Shown: positions 26,629 to 36,631, counted from the first letter of the stretch. The stretch: 64,000 bases of DNA from Methylobacter sp. (GCA_028716975.1 JAQUOU010000019.1:1-64000), one strand, 5' to 3'. The notes: generated by a model not told the origin, from the letters alone. Numbers and translations are program-made.

Positions 26629-26658
26629 CTGATTCCCATGCAGGATCGTGGGAATCAG
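26629..26658 (+). repeat. Perfect hairpin upstream of urtB
   Basis: CTGATTCCCA (26629-26638) pairs perfectly with TGGGAATCAG (26649-26658) around a ten-base loop, 34 bp before the urtB start. No T run follows, so it is not a classical terminator. It could protect the 3' end of urtA mRNA or attenuate read-through; this is inference. Confidence 0.5.
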
Positions 26659-26692
26659 AATCCCGGCCTACACATTTTATTAAGTTAATATT

Positions 26693-28396
26693 ATGAAGAA
26701 AAAACGGTCTGTTCGGATTAGCTGTCTTCTCGCCAAACTATTCAGTTTGGTTATTTTTATTTCATCTGCAAGCTTCGCTGATAGTCAAATAAGCCAGGAG
26801 ATTAAAACCGGGAGTGAGGCCATAGCGCATGAAGAAGTGGCTTCTACCTTTGAAAATTTAGTTAATCAGTTTAAGGAAGGTGATTTTAATCAAAAGATGG
26901 AGGTAATAAACCAAATAACCCTGCTCAAGGATAAGCGAGCCAGACTGGTATTCCAGAGCCTGCTGAATGACCGGCTTTTTTATTCAAAAGATGTCAGTCA
27001 ACGGGTTTATTCAGGAGAGACTACTCCCAACGGCTATCGGATGATTGACGTTACTACGGGCCAGGTGATTGGCGAGGTCAATCAGGACAGCGTTACCAAG
27101 ATAAAGATTAATAATCGCCTGCGAAAAATGCTCAGGACCAGCCTGGCGCAATTGGATATGACTGTAAAAGATCCCGACATCCGTCTCAAGGCGGTTAAAA
27201 GCATCGGTAACGACTTGAACGAAGATACCGTGAAATTTTTAAGAACGGTTTTGCCGCTGGAAACAGATAATGAAGTCAGAACCGCCATCAAGGCCTCGCT
27301 GGCAATGGTCGATTTGCATGCGGATGACCTGAAGGTCCGCCTTGATGCAATAAAAAGCCTTTCAGTGACTATGGACTCGGAATATAACACTGAATTAAAA
27401 AAATTGGTTGATAAAGACAGCGCCGGCAATTACCTGGAACAAGATCAGCGAATCATCGAAGCTGCAACCAATGCCATTAAAAAAATTGAATCACGAGTCA
27501 GTTTTTATGAACATCTGCAAACCCTGTTTTTTGGCTTGAGCCTTGGCTCCGTGCTGGTTTTAGCCGCTATCGGCTTAGCCATTACCTTTGGCGTGATGGG
27601 TGTCATTAACATGGCGCACGGTGAATTGATCATGCTGGGTGCTTATACCACCTATGTGGTGCAATTGTTAATGCCCAATCATATCGATATCTCCTTATTT
27701 ATCGCTATTCCTGCGGCGTTTGCAGTGTCGGGGCTATTCGGAATTCTTATTGAGCGTGGCGTGATCCGTTTTTTATACGGACGCCCTCTGGAAACCTTAC
27801 TGGCGACTTTCGGCATCAGTCTGGTGCTTCAGCAGTTAGTACGAACGGTGTTCTCACCCTTAAATCGTTCGGTAACCACGCCTTCATGGATGAGCGGATC
27901 GCTGGAAATTAATAGTGTTTTAACCTTGACTCTAAACAGGCTATACATTGTCGGGTTTACTTTACTGGTATTTTTGATACTGCTTGCGGTATTGAAAAAA
28001 ACCCGCCTTGGCCTGGAAGTCAGAGCTGTTTCCCAAAATCGTGCTATGGCCAAAGCGATGGGCATCAAAACTGAATGGGTTGACGCCATGACCTTTGGCT
28101 TGGGTTCAGGCATTGCAGGCGTGGCAGGCGTGGCGTTAAGCCAGCTTACGAATGTCGGGCCGAACTTGGGTCAGACTTATATTATCGATTCTTTCATGGT
28201 GGTTGTTTTCGGGGGTGTAGGAAATCTTTGGGGAGCAATGATCAGCGGATTATCATTAGGCCTGGCGAATAAATTCCTGGAACCCTATGCAGGCGCGGTA
28301 TTGGCAAAAATCCTGGTGTTGATATTTATTATTTTGTTTATTCAAAAACGGCCGCGCGGATTATTTCCGCAGAAAGGGCGGGCGGCGGAGGGCTGA
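26693..28396 (+). CDS. urtB: Urea ABC transporter permease UrtB
   Basis: A 567-residue permease. A signal-like segment (about 8-30) is followed by a periplasmic helical-repeat region (about 40-270: KSIGNDLNEDTVKFLRTVLP, HEAT-like), typical of UrtB and absent from LivH. The LivH-type membrane domain (about 285-560) contains AAIGLAITFGVMGVINMAHGE and the EAA-like block ETLLATFGISLVLQQLVR. With UrtC it forms the inner-membrane urea channel. No good Shine-Dalgarno is visible, probably because of the upstream insertion. urtC starts 3 bp after the stop. Confidence 0.96.
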   Translation: MKKKRSVRISCLLAKLFSLVIFISSASFADSQISQEIKTGSEAIAHEEVASTFENLVNQFKEGDFNQKMEVINQITLLKDKRARLVFQSLLNDRLFYSKDVSQRVYSGETTPNGYRMIDVTTGQVIGEVNQDSVTKIKINNRLRKMLRTSLAQLDMTVKDPDIRLKAVKSIGNDLNEDTVKFLRTVLPLETDNEVRTAIKASLAMVDLHADDLKVRLDAIKSLSVTMDSEYNTELKKLVDKDSAGNYLEQDQRIIEAATNAIKKIESRVSFYEHLQTLFFGLSLGSVLVLAAIGLAITFGVMGVINMAHGELIMLGAYTTYVVQLLMPNHIDISLFIAIPAAFAVSGLFGILIERGVIRFLYGRPLETLLATFGISLVLQQLVRTVFSPLNRSVTTPSWMSGSLEINSVLTLTLNRLYIVGFTLLVFLILLAVLKKTRLGLEVRAVSQNRAMAKAMGIKTEWVDAMTFGLGSGIAGVAGVALSQLTNVGPNLGQTYIIDSFMVVVFGGVGNLWGAMISGLSLGLANKFLEPYAGAVLAKILVLIFIILFIQKRPRGLFPQKGRAAEG

Positions 28397-28398
28397 CG

Positions 28399-29487
28399 GT
28401 GTTTATTACTAAAATCCTTAGGGATGACTTGGGCGGGAAAATTTTTTTATCCCTGCTGGCGGCTGTTATTGTACTGGTTCCGCTGTTTAATTTGCTGGTT
28501 CCGGCATCCTCCCTGTTTCATCTGCCCACTTATACAGTCACCTTATTCGGTAAATATTTAAGCTATGCCTTGCTGGCGCTCGCCGTGGATCTGGTTTGGG
28601 GATATTGCGGAATATTAACCCTGGGACACGGCGCTTTTTTTGCACTGGGCGGTTATGCCATGAGTATGTACCTGATGCGGCAGATTGGCGGCCGCGGTGT
28701 ATACGGCAATCCGGTATTACCCGATTTTATGGTGTTTTTGGACTGGAAGGAATTGCCCTGGTATTGGCACGGTTTCGATGAATTCTGGTTTGCCATGATC
28801 ATGGTGGTGCTGGTGCCCGGCCTTTTAGCCTATATTTTTGGCTGGCTGGCCTTTAGATCCAGGGTCACCGGGGTTTATCTGTCCATTATTACCCAAGCCA
28901 TGACTTATGCCTTGCTATTGGCGTTTTTTCGTAATGAAATGGGCTTTGGCGGCAATAACGGCTTGACTGATTTTAAAGATATACTGGGTTTTAATCTGCA
29001 GTCTGATAGCGTCCGGGTCATTATTTTCATGATCTCGGCCTTCGCATTAGCTGCCGGATATTTAGCCTGCCGGTTTGTGGTCAGCTCAAAACTGGGCCGG
29101 GTCGTTATCGCGCTTCGAGATACGGAAAGCAGAACCCGTTTTATCGGTTATAAAGTGGAGTTATTTAAACTGTGGATCTTTGTTTTTTCAGCCGTTATGG
29201 CTGGCATAGCCGGAGCGCTTTATGTGCCTCAGGTGGGTATTATTAACCCCGGCGAGTTTTCGCCTTTAAACTCCATCGAACTGGTGATCTGGGTTGCGGT
29301 AGGCGGACGCTGTACCTTATACGGTGCGGTTGTGGGTGCGGTTTTGGTCAATTTCGGTAAATCATTTTTCACGGCCGCTTTACCGGAAGTCTGGCTATTC
29401 GCACTGGGCGCCTTATTTATTCTGGTCACGCTGTTTTTACCTTATGGTCTGGTTGGTTTATTACGTCGAAAAAGGAGGGCAGTCTGA
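28399..29487 (+). CDS. urtC: Urea ABC transporter permease UrtC
   Basis: A 362-residue LivM-type permease with about eight to ten transmembrane segments. The block DLVWGYCGILTLGHGAFFALG near residues 64-84 and ALRDTESRTRFIGY near 240 are typical of the family. It pairs with UrtB. The displayed start at 28399 is GTG. The stop overlaps the ATG of urtD by one base, indicating coupled translation. Confidence 0.95.
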   Translation: MFITKILRDDLGGKIFLSLLAAVIVLVPLFNLLVPASSLFHLPTYTVTLFGKYLSYALLALAVDLVWGYCGILTLGHGAFFALGGYAMSMYLMRQIGGRGVYGNPVLPDFMVFLDWKELPWYWHGFDEFWFAMIMVVLVPGLLAYIFGWLAFRSRVTGVYLSIITQAMTYALLLAFFRNEMGFGGNNGLTDFKDILGFNLQSDSVRVIIFMISAFALAAGYLACRFVVSSKLGRVVIALRDTESRTRFIGYKVELFKLWIFVFSAVMAGIAGALYVPQVGIINPGEFSPLNSIELVIWVAVGGRCTLYGAVVGAVLVNFGKSFFTAALPEVWLFALGALFILVTLFLPYGLVGLLRRKRRAV

Positions 29488-30323
29488 TGGCGCTATTAAC
29501 AAAAGCCCGCGACCTGATGCGGCGTGATAAGGCTTTTGAATTCTCTGTTCCTGAGCCCGTTCATGATTCCGCGTTAGATACAACCCACGGACCCATACTT
29601 TATCTGGAAGATATCAGTGTCAGTTTTGATGGTTTTCGTGCGCTGAACAAGTTGAATCTATACATTGATGATGGCGAATTGCGCTGTATCATTGGGGCCA
29701 ATGGAGCCGGTAAAACGACTATGATGGATGTGATTACGGGTAAAACAAAACCGGATACCGGAGCGGTATTCTTCGGTCAAAAAATTGATTTACTTAAACT
29801 GGATGAGCCGGCTATCGCACAGGCCGGAATCTGCCGAAAATTTCAAAAACCTACCGTATTTGAACAGTTGCCGGTGTTTAATAACCTTGAACTGGCTATG
29901 CGCACCGATAAACGGGTCTGGTCTACCTTGTTTGCTCAATTAACCGGTGAACAAAATGATTTCATTCATGAGACGCTTGAAACGATCGGTTTAAAAGAAT
30001 TAATTTATCAGGAAGCAGGGTCGTTATCTCATGGGCAAAAGCAGTGGCTGGAAATCGGCATGCTGTTAATGCAGCAGCCTAAAGTATTATTAGTTGATGA
30101 ACCGGTAGCGGGAATGACGCATCAGGAAACTGAACGTACGGCTGAATTGTTATTGGCTCTGGAAGGCAAGCATTCGGTAGTGGTAGTCGAGCATGATATG
30201 GAGTTTGTACGTTCTATTGCCAGAAAAGTGACGGTTTTACATGAAGGGTCGGTACTTGCGGAAGGCAGCATGAACGAAGTGCAAAATAATGCGCGGGTTA
30301 TTGAAGTTTATCTGGGAGGCTAG
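29487..30323 (+). CDS. urtD: Urea ABC transporter ATPase UrtD
   Basis: A 278-residue ABC ATPase (LivG type). Walker A is GANGAGKTT, the signature is SLSHGQKQWLEIG, and Walker B is VLLVDEPVAGM followed by VVEHDMEFV. A 30-residue N-terminal extension precedes the ATPase core, as is common in UrtD. It energises urea import with UrtE at the inner face of the membrane. urtE starts 4 bp after its stop. Confidence 0.96.
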   Translation: MALLTKARDLMRRDKAFEFSVPEPVHDSALDTTHGPILYLEDISVSFDGFRALNKLNLYIDDGELRCIIGANGAGKTTMMDVITGKTKPDTGAVFFGQKIDLLKLDEPAIAQAGICRKFQKPTVFEQLPVFNNLELAMRTDKRVWSTLFAQLTGEQNDFIHETLETIGLKELIYQEAGSLSHGQKQWLEIGMLLMQQPKVLLVDEPVAGMTHQETERTAELLLALEGKHSVVVVEHDMEFVRSIARKVTVLHEGSVLAEGSMNEVQNNARVIEVYLGG

Positions 30324-30326
30324 GGA

Positions 30327-31022
30327 ATGCTTAAAATACAAGGCTTAAACCAATTTTATAAGCAAAGCCATACCTTATGGGATGTAAACCTGGATATTCC
30401 CAAAGGCGCCTGCGTTTGTTTGATGGGTCGTAACGGCGTGGGTAAAACCACGCTTTTACAATGCATGATGGGGCTGTTGCCGGCAGCATCCGGTTCCATA
30501 CTGTTGAACGGGCAGGATATAACAAAATTTCCAGCTGAAACTCGCGCGTCATTGGGCGTGGGGTTTGTTCCGCAGGGGCGGGACATTTTTTCTCTTCTGA
30601 CAGTTGAAGAAAACTTAAAAACCGGACTGGGCGCTCGTAAGGATGGTTTAAAAGAAATACCCGAGCGAGTATTTAAAATTTTTCCGGTGCTGAAACAGAT
30701 GCTGCATCGGCGCGGCGGCGATTTATCGGGCGGTCAGCAGCAGCAATTGGCGATAGGGCGGGCATTGGTTATTGAGCCGACGCTGTTAATTCTTGATGAA
30801 CCCACGGAAGGCATTCAACCCAATATTGTCAAGGAAATCGGCGATATTATCATCCGTCTGAATAAAGAACATGGCTTGACTGTGCTCTTGGTTGAACAAA
30901 AGCTTCATTTTGCGAGACGCGTGACCGACAGTTTCAACATTATGGAAAAAGGCCGAATAGTTGCAGCTGGAAAAATAGAAGCGCTAAATGAAGATGTTGT
31001 TCAGCGCTATTTAACGGTATAA
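30327..31022 (+). CDS. urtE: Urea ABC transporter ATPase UrtE
   Basis: A 231-residue ABC ATPase (LivF type) with Walker A GRNGVGKTTLL, signature DLSGGQQQQLAIGRAL, Walker B LLILDEPTEGIQPN and switch His region VLLVEQKLHFAR. It forms a heterodimer with UrtD. It closes the transporter part of the locus; a HupE/UreJ gene follows after 62 bp. Confidence 0.96.
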   Translation: MLKIQGLNQFYKQSHTLWDVNLDIPKGACVCLMGRNGVGKTTLLQCMMGLLPAASGSILLNGQDITKFPAETRASLGVGFVPQGRDIFSLLTVEENLKTGLGARKDGLKEIPERVFKIFPVLKQMLHRRGGDLSGGQQQQLAIGRALVIEPTLLILDEPTEGIQPNIVKEIGDIIIRLNKEHGLTVLLVEQKLHFARRVTDSFNIMEKGRIVAAGKIEALNEDVVQRYLTV

Positions 31023-31084
31023 CTGCGTAGGAGCGGAGCTTTTGCCGCTACTACAGAAAGAAAATTTACTTTGAGAGGAATACT

Positions 31085-31651
31085 ATGAACTTTAAATATG
31101 GGTCAACTATAGTCTTGGGTTTTGCCTCGCCCTCGCTTTATGCGCATGCCGGAGGCGTTATTGATAACGGTTTCCTGAGCGGTTTACTGCATCCTTTAAC
31201 CGGCGTCGATCACTTGCTTGTATTAGTGGCGGTTGGAATATGCGCCGCTAAACAGGGCGGCAAAGCCTTCATTTTATTTCCGGGCATTTTTCTGGCGCTG
31301 ATGTCAGCCGGAGCGCTGATGAGTTCTTATGCGATAAAAATCCCTTTTATTGAACCGTTAATTACTCTATCAATGCTGGTGTTTGGCTTGCTGGCCAGTG
31401 TCAACCAGAAGCACCTTTCAAGCTCACTCTTTATTGCACTCTCATTTTTTGCCGTTTTTCATGGCTATGCGCATGCGGCGGAAATTCCGCAAAACACCGG
31501 TGTCATTGGCTATTTTTCAGCTTTATTGCTTATGAGTTTGATAATTTGCATGAGCGGCAGCTTATTAAGCTTAAGGATAGGGAAAAAAGCTAACTATTTA
31601 TTTTCATTGATTTGTCTGAGTAGCGGCTTATATTTTTTAGCGGCCGGTTAA
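31085..31651 (+). CDS. HupE/UreJ family membrane protein
   Basis: A 188-residue membrane protein with an N-terminal signal-like segment (about 1-21, LYAHAGG) and about six transmembrane segments. Family motifs are HPLTGVDHLLVLVAVG (about 37-52) and FHGYAHAAEIP (about 123-133), whose His residues are thought to bind nickel. HupE/UreJ proteins are secondary nickel permeases found beside hydrogenase or urease genes. Here it sits between urtE and ureD and would supply nickel for urease. Shine-Dalgarno GAGAGGA. Confidence 0.9.
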   Translation: MNFKYGSTIVLGFASPSLYAHAGGVIDNGFLSGLLHPLTGVDHLLVLVAVGICAAKQGGKAFILFPGIFLALMSAGALMSSYAIKIPFIEPLITLSMLVFGLLASVNQKHLSSSLFIALSFFAVFHGYAHAAEIPQNTGVIGYFSALLLMSLIICMSGSLLSLRIGKKANYLFSLICLSSGLYFLAAG

Positions 31652-31655
31652 ATAA

Positions 31656-32504
31656 GTGCCGGTTCCTTCGCTAACAGCTTCATCAGATACGGAACCACGT
31701 TTTAATGTCTGGCAAGCTAAATTATCCCTGGGATTTGAAAATCGGCAGGCAATAACCTATTTAACCGATCGCTACCATCATGGCCCTTTGCTGGTTCAAC
31801 GGCCTTTTTATCCTGAAGGCCCGGTTTGCCATGTCTATTTAATCCATCCTCCGGGCGGCGTAGTTGGCGGGGACGAACTGGCTATTGAAGTTGATTGCAG
31901 ACAGGATTCTGACGTATTAATCACGACGCCGGCAGCGGCTAAATTTTATCGCAGCAATGGTAAAACCGCGTCTCAGAATGTGCTGTTAAAAGTAGCTGAT
32001 GAGGCAATGCTCGAATGGATGCCGCAGGAAACACTCTTATTTAAAGGCGCTGAAGTGGCAAGTTCATTGCGCGTGGAATTGGCTGAAAAAGCCCGTTTTT
32101 TCGGATGGGAAATGGTCAGCTTCGGACGTCCGGCATGTGAGGAGATTTTTTCTACCGGCTCCGCGCAAATCTCTATTGAAATTTACCGTAACAATAAACC
32201 GCTGGTGATTGAACGTATTACAGTAACTATCGATATGCTTGATTCTCTTTGTGGTTTAGCTGGACAGGCATTAATGGCTTCATTATTTGTTTATCCGGCC
32301 GGTCAGTCCGAATTGGAAAAAGCCCGTGCAATCGCAAATCACCATCGATTTTTCGGCGCAACTTTAATCAATGGGGTATTGGTATGCCGAATGCTGGGAG
32401 AACAGGCCGAACCGGTACGGAAAGTATTTACAGCAATATGGGAAGCCATCAGGCCCGGACTTAATAATCGCCGTGCATGCATACCCAGAATCTGGGCCAC
32501 CTGA
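31656..32504 (+). CDS. ureD: Urease accessory protein UreD
   Basis: A 282-residue UreD (UreH) chaperone. With UreF and UreG it forms the complex that delivers nickel to apo-urease. Typical blocks are FYPEGPVCHVYLIHPPGGVVGGD and TTPAAAKFYRS near residue 85, with the C-terminal PRIWAT. The start is GTG at 31656, four bases after the preceding stop, with no clear Shine-Dalgarno; coupling is likely. It is separated from ureA by a 293-bp mobile-type repeat. Confidence 0.95.
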   Translation: MPVPSLTASSDTEPRFNVWQAKLSLGFENRQAITYLTDRYHHGPLLVQRPFYPEGPVCHVYLIHPPGGVVGGDELAIEVDCRQDSDVLITTPAAAKFYRSNGKTASQNVLLKVADEAMLEWMPQETLLFKGAEVASSLRVELAEKARFFGWEMVSFGRPACEEIFSTGSAQISIEIYRNNKPLVIERITVTIDMLDSLCGLAGQALMASLFVYPAGQSELEKARAIANHHRFFGATLINGVLVCRMLGEQAEPVRKVFTAIWEAIRPGLNNRRACIPRIWAT

Positions 32505-32551
32505 GATGGATTTACCGATTGAGGCTGCGTTATATTGATCTCGTGCGTTAC

Positions 32552-32844
32552 TTCTACTTTGTCAGATTCTACGAAAGCTCGTCATACCCGCCGGGAAGCG
32601 GGACCAATCTGTCTGGAACAGATTGGCATTGACCCCGTGGGGTGCGGGGCAGGAAAGCCCCGCATGAATCCAGTGCCAGGGATGGCAAGCTTAAACCCCA
32701 TCCGTGGGGCCTGGATCCCGGCACAAATTCGTCTGGAACGAATTTGCATTGACCCGACCGGCGGCAGGCGGGAGTGCCTGACGTGACTCCCTTCCGGAAT
32801 GACGATCTTGAAAATTACAGGACATGTAATCTGACAAAGTAGAA
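32552..32844. repeat. R3b: MITE-like element between ureD and ureA
   Basis: A 293-bp element with a perfect 17-bp terminal inverted repeat, TTCTACTTTGTCAGATT at 32552-32568 and its exact complement at 32828-32844. Inside are inner inverted words (GTCATACCCGCC near the left, GGAATGACG near the right) and repeated blocks ATTGGCATTGACCC / TTTGCATTGACCC. No gene. It lies in the urease operon, 47 bp after ureD and 40 bp before ureA. The interior relates to 35252-35416 and 3284-3433. Confidence 0.85.
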
Positions 32845-32884
32845 TTAAGTCATTGAATATATTTTAATTACCTGTAAACAGATT

Positions 32885-33187
32885 ATGGAATTAACACCCA
32901 GAGAAAAAGACAAGCTCATGCTTTTTACCGCAGCTCTTGTGGCTGAGCGGCGAAAAGCTAGAGGTGTAAAATTGAATTATCCCGAAGCTGTCGCCTTCAT
33001 CAGCGCGGCCATTGTCGAAGGCGCGCGCGATGGGCGCAGTGTTGCCGAATTAATGAATTACGGCCGAACTTTGCTGACCCGCGAGGAGGTCATGGAAGGC
33101 ATTGCCGAAATGATCCATGATGTTCAGGTCGAAGCCACTTTTCCGGACGGCACTAAACTGGTGACTGTTCATAACCCTATTGTGTAG
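32885..33187 (+). CDS. ureA: Urease gamma subunit
   Basis: A 100-residue UreA. The opening [20 protein letters not shown] and the blocks [21 protein letters not shown] and [22 protein letters not shown] are canonical. It joins UreB and UreC in the (UreABC)3 enzyme that hydrolyses urea to ammonia and CO2. Full family length. ureB follows after 3 bp. Confidence 0.98.
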   Translation: MELTPREKDKLMLFTAALVAERRKARGVKLNYPEAVAFISAAIVEGARDGRSVAELMNYGRTLLTREEVMEGIAEMIHDVQVEATFPDGTKLVTVHNPIV

Positions 33188-33190
33188 GAG

Positions 33191-33505
33191 ATGGCAATGA
33201 TTCCAGGCGAACTATTTCCCGCCGACGGGGACATTGAACTGAATCAGGGCCGCGAAGTGCTTGAGCTCAGCGTTGCCAATACCGGGGACCGGCCTGTTCA
33301 AATAGGTTCTCATTACCATTTTTATGAAGTTAATTCGGCATTAACATTTGACCGCGAAGCCAGTAAAGGCTTTCGCCTTGATATTCCGGCAGGCACAGCC
33401 GTTCGTTTTGAACCGGGTCAGGCACGTAACGTGATGCTGGTAAGTTTCGCCGGCAAGCGGGAAATATACGGGTTTAACGGGAAAGTAATGGGGGTATTGC
33501 CATGA
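33191..33505 (+). CDS. ureB: Urease beta subunit
   Basis: A 104-residue UreB with [11 protein letters not shown] and the C-terminal [13 protein letters not shown], both typical. Two starts compete: ATG 33191 directly abuts the TAGGAG Shine-Dalgarno, while ATG 33197 (MIPGELFP) has proper spacing and matches the usual family start, so the true product is probably 102 residues. The stop overlaps the ureC start (ATGA). Confidence 0.97.
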   Translation: MAMIPGELFPADGDIELNQGREVLELSVANTGDRPVQIGSHYHFYEVNSALTFDREASKGFRLDIPAGTAVRFEPGQARNVMLVSFAGKREIYGFNGKVMGVLP

Positions 33506-35205
33506 GCCGCATAGAGCGCCGCGCTTATGCTGAAATGTATGGACCTACCACGGGCGACAGGCTTCGGCTGGCCGATACCGGCCTTGTTATTGAAGTTGAA
33601 GCGGACCATACGGTTTATGGCGATGAAGTCAAGTTTGGCGGCGGCAAGGTGATACGCGACGGTATGGGCCAGAGTCAATGCGGCTCGGCCGAAGCCGTCG
33701 ATACCGTTATTACCAATGCGCTGATTATCGATTATTGGGGTATTGTCAAAGCCGACATCGGTATTAAAGACGGTCGTATTGCCGCGATCGGTAAAGCGGG
33801 TAATCCCGATACCCAGGCCAACGTGAGCATTATTATTGGGCCGGGTACGGAAGTTATCGCGGGAGAAGGGCAAATAGTCACGGCCGGCGGCGTGGATTCG
33901 CATATTCATTTCATTTGCCCGCAACAGATTGAAGAAGCATTAATGTCGGGCGTGACCACCATGTTGGGCGGCGGCACAGGCCCTGCGACGGGAACCAATG
34001 CGACTACCTGCACTCCCGGCATTTGGAATATCCGTCGCATGTTGCAGGCGGCTGATTCATTCCCGATGAACCTGGGCTTTCTTGGCAAAGGCAATGCCAG
34101 TTTGCCGCTTGCGCTTGAAGAGCAGATAAAAGCCGGTGCAATCGGCTTGAAACTGCATGAGGACTGGGGCACGACGCCCGCCGCGATTGATAATTGCCTG
34201 AATGTGGCCGATCAATACGATGTGCAGGTCGCCATTCATACCGATACTTTAAATGAATCCGGTTTTGTCGAAGACACCGTGGCGGCAATAAAAGGCCGGG
34301 CCATACATACTTATCATACGGAAGGGGCGGGCGGCGGTCATTCGCCGGACATCATCAAGGCGTGCGGTGAAGCTAATATACTGCCGTCATCGACCAATCC
34401 GACGCGGCCTTTTACCGTCAATACCATAGACGAGCACCTGGATATGCTGATGGTCTGCCATCATCTTGATCCTAAAATCGCCGAGGACGTGGCTTTTGCC
34501 GAAAGCAGAATTCGGCGGGAAACCATTGCCGCGGAAGATATTCTGCATGATTTGGGCGCTTTCTCGATGATTTCATCGGATTCGCAGGCGATGGGTAGAG
34601 TCGGCGAAGTGATTTGCCGGACCTGGCAAACCGCGCACAAAATGAAAGTGCAGCGCGGCAGTTTGCAGGAAGATACCTCACGAAATGATAATTTCAGGGT
34701 TAAACGTTATATCGCAAAATATACGATTAATCCTGCGATCACGCATGGCATCAGTCATCAGGTCGGTTCGGTTGAAGTCGGCAAACTGGCCGATCTGGTG
34801 TTATGGAAACCGGCTTTTTTTGGCGCCAAGCCCAGTTTAATTATTAAAGCCGGTTTTATTGCCGCAGCGCCTATGGGTGATCCCAATGCCTCTATTCCAA
34901 CGCCGCAACCTGTTCATTACCGTCCCATGTTTGCAGCTTTCGGCAAAGCGCGAGCGGCTAGCTGTATAACGTTTCTTTCTAAAGCGGCTTACGATAATGG
35001 CGTAGCTGATTCGCTGAAGTTAGATAGTATGATCAGTCCTGTGGTCAATACCCGCAATATCAGCAAGGCGGATTTGATCCATAACACTTATCTGCCAAAA
35101 ATTGAAGTTGATCCGCAAACGTATGAAGTACGGGCAGACGGCCAGTTACTGGTGTGTGAACCTATGTCGGTATTGCCACTGGCGCAACGATATTTTTTGT
35201 TTTAA
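33502..35205 (+). CDS. ureC: Urease alpha (catalytic) subunit
   Basis: A 567-residue UreC with all active-site residues in place and in standard numbering: nickel ligands H134 and H136 (DSHIHF), carbamylated K217 (GLKLHEDWG), His in [10 protein letters not shown] and [12 protein letters not shown], flap His region MVCHHLD, and the Asp ligand in [10 protein letters not shown]. Full length, no damage. The start overlaps the end of ureB by four bases. A repeat element separates it from ureE by 287 bp. Confidence 0.99.
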   Translation: MSRIERRAYAEMYGPTTGDRLRLADTGLVIEVEADHTVYGDEVKFGGGKVIRDGMGQSQCGSAEAVDTVITNALIIDYWGIVKADIGIKDGRIAAIGKAGNPDTQANVSIIIGPGTEVIAGEGQIVTAGGVDSHIHFICPQQIEEALMSGVTTMLGGGTGPATGTNATTCTPGIWNIRRMLQAADSFPMNLGFLGKGNASLPLALEEQIKAGAIGLKLHEDWGTTPAAIDNCLNVADQYDVQVAIHTDTLNESGFVEDTVAAIKGRAIHTYHTEGAGGGHSPDIIKACGEANILPSSTNPTRPFTVNTIDEHLDMLMVCHHLDPKIAEDVAFAESRIRRETIAAEDILHDLGAFSMISSDSQAMGRVGEVICRTWQTAHKMKVQRGSLQEDTSRNDNFRVKRYIAKYTINPAITHGISHQVGSVEVGKLADLVLWKPAFFGAKPSLIIKAGFIAAAPMGDPNASIPTPQPVHYRPMFAAFGKARAASCITFLSKAAYDNGVADSLKLDSMISPVVNTRNISKADLIHNTYLPKIEVDPQTYEVRADGQLLVCEPMSVLPLAQRYFLF

Positions 35206-35219
35206 AGCCGCTCACACTA

Positions 35220-35244
35220 TAAGTATCTTGATTATAAGATACTT
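35220..35244. repeat. Hairpin after ureC
   Basis: AAGTATCTT pairs perfectly with AAGATACTT around a short loop, 15 bp after the ureC stop. There is no T run. It may stabilise the ureABC message or weaken read-through to ureEFG; this is inference. Confidence 0.5.
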
Positions 35245-35251
35245 CAGCTAA

Positions 35252-35416
35252 GCCGTCATACCGGCATGGAGTCACGTCAGGCTATCCTGCCTGACACCCT
35301 TCGGGTCAATGCAACTCCGTTCCAGACGGATTTGTGCCGGTATCCAGTTCACAGGGATGTGTTTGGGTTGCCATCCCTGGCATTTGGGTTTCGGCATTCC
35401 CTGCCGGAACGACGGT
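35252..35416. repeat. R3c: dispersed repeat between ureC and ureE
   Basis: A 165-bp element bounded by GCCGTCATACCGGCA (35252-35266) and the imperfect inverse TGCCGGAACGACGGT (35402-35416). The interior words (GTCACGTCAGGC, CTGCCTGACACCCTTCGGGT, GGATTTGTGCCGG) match R3b. It is the second R3 element inside the urease cluster. Confidence 0.75.
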
Positions 35417-35492
35417 TTTGGGGTTGGGTGAAGTTTCTTGCTTCAGAATAAATTTTTAAACAACACGGCATATTCTTACGGGAACCGCCCTA

Positions 35493-35957
35493 ATGATTAG
35501 CATTAATGAAAGAACATGGCCTACCAAAAAGCCTGCGGCATCTTTGACATTGCCTTTCGAACGCAGACAAAAAAGCCGTTTACGAGTCACGCTGGATAAT
35601 GGCGAAGAAGCCGGTCTTTTTTTGCCCCGGGGAACATTACTGCGGGGCGGCGATTGCCTGCTTGCCGATGATGGCCGCGTCATTTTGGTTAAAGCCGCTG
35701 CGGAATCCACTTCTACTGCTTATTCAAGCGATCCTTTGCTTCTTATGAAAGCCTGTTATCATCTGGGTAACCGTCATATTCCCGTGCAAATAGGCGAAAA
35801 TTTTGTGCGTTACCAGCATGACCATGTGCTTGACGACATGATAGCTGCTTTTGGTTTGGTGATTAAGCCCGAGCGGGCGCCTTTTGAACCGGAATCCGGC
35901 GCATACCATTCCCATACTCATGGCGGACGTTACCACAGCCACAGTCATGACCATTAA
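35493..35957 (+). CDS. ureE: Urease accessory protein UreE
   Basis: A 154-residue nickel metallochaperone that hands nickel to UreG. The N-terminal domain includes RQKSRLRVTLDNGEEAGLF; the metal-binding domain has ACYHLGNRHIPVQIG. The C-terminus is a His-rich tail (YHSHTHGG, HSHSHDH) that can store several Ni2+ ions, as in Klebsiella. The final 11 bases overlap the ureF start. Confidence 0.96.
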   Translation: MISINERTWPTKKPAASLTLPFERRQKSRLRVTLDNGEEAGLFLPRGTLLRGGDCLLADDGRVILVKAAAESTSTAYSSDPLLLMKACYHLGNRHIPVQIGENFVRYQHDHVLDDMIAAFGLVIKPERAPFEPESGAYHSHTHGGRYHSHSHDH

Positions 35958-36624
35958 TGCAATATTACCTTTATTGCGGTTGTTCCAATTGGTGAGTCCG
36001 GCCTTGCCGGTAGGTGCTTACAGTTACTCTCAAGGCCTGGAATGGGCGGTTGAAGATCGCCTGGTTTCCGATGAAATATCTGCACGAGGCTGGATTGCCG
36101 GTAATCTGAAACATTCGGTAATTAAATTGGATGGCCCAGTTTTGGTCAGGATGTACGAAGGCTGGCAAGCCGATAATTTACAGTTAGTCAGGCACTGGAA
36201 TGACATTATTTTGGCTTGCCGCGAAACCATGGAGTTACAGGCGCAAGACCAGCATCTCGGCATGGCATTGGGTAAAGTGCTGGAAGGACTGGAGATTAAT
36301 TGGCTGCAACGCTGGGGCGCTACGGAATCGGCTTTTGTAGCGACTTACAGTCTGGCGACTGTCGAATGGAACTTATCAATGGATATGATGTTAAGCGGCT
36401 ATCTTTGGGGATGGCTGGAAAATCAGGTGTTAAGCGCCATGAAATTAGTGCCGCTGGGGCAGATGGCGGGACAGCGCATGTTATTTGAATTGGCAACATG
36501 CATTCCTGCCTACATAGAAAAAATATGCCTGATACAAGACCATGAAATCGGCGGTTCCTTACCGCTGCTGGCTATTGCCAGCAGCAGGCATGAAACCCAA
36601 TATTCAAGATTATTTCGCTCGTGA
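35947..36624 (+). CDS. ureF: Urease accessory protein UreF
   Basis: A 225-residue all-helical UreF that binds UreD and UreG during nickel insertion. The opening [19 protein letters not shown] is the family hallmark. ATG 35947 is chosen rather than an upstream in-frame ATG because the hallmark follows within ten residues and only an 11-bp overlap with ureE results. The stop lies 7 bp before ureG. Confidence 0.95.
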   Translation: MTINAILPLLRLFQLVSPALPVGAYSYSQGLEWAVEDRLVSDEISARGWIAGNLKHSVIKLDGPVLVRMYEGWQADNLQLVRHWNDIILACRETMELQAQDQHLGMALGKVLEGLEINWLQRWGATESAFVATYSLATVEWNLSMDMMLSGYLWGWLENQVLSAMKLVPLGQMAGQRMLFELATCIPAYIEKICLIQDHEIGGSLPLLAIASSRHETQYSRLFRS

Positions 36625-36631
36625 GAAGATA

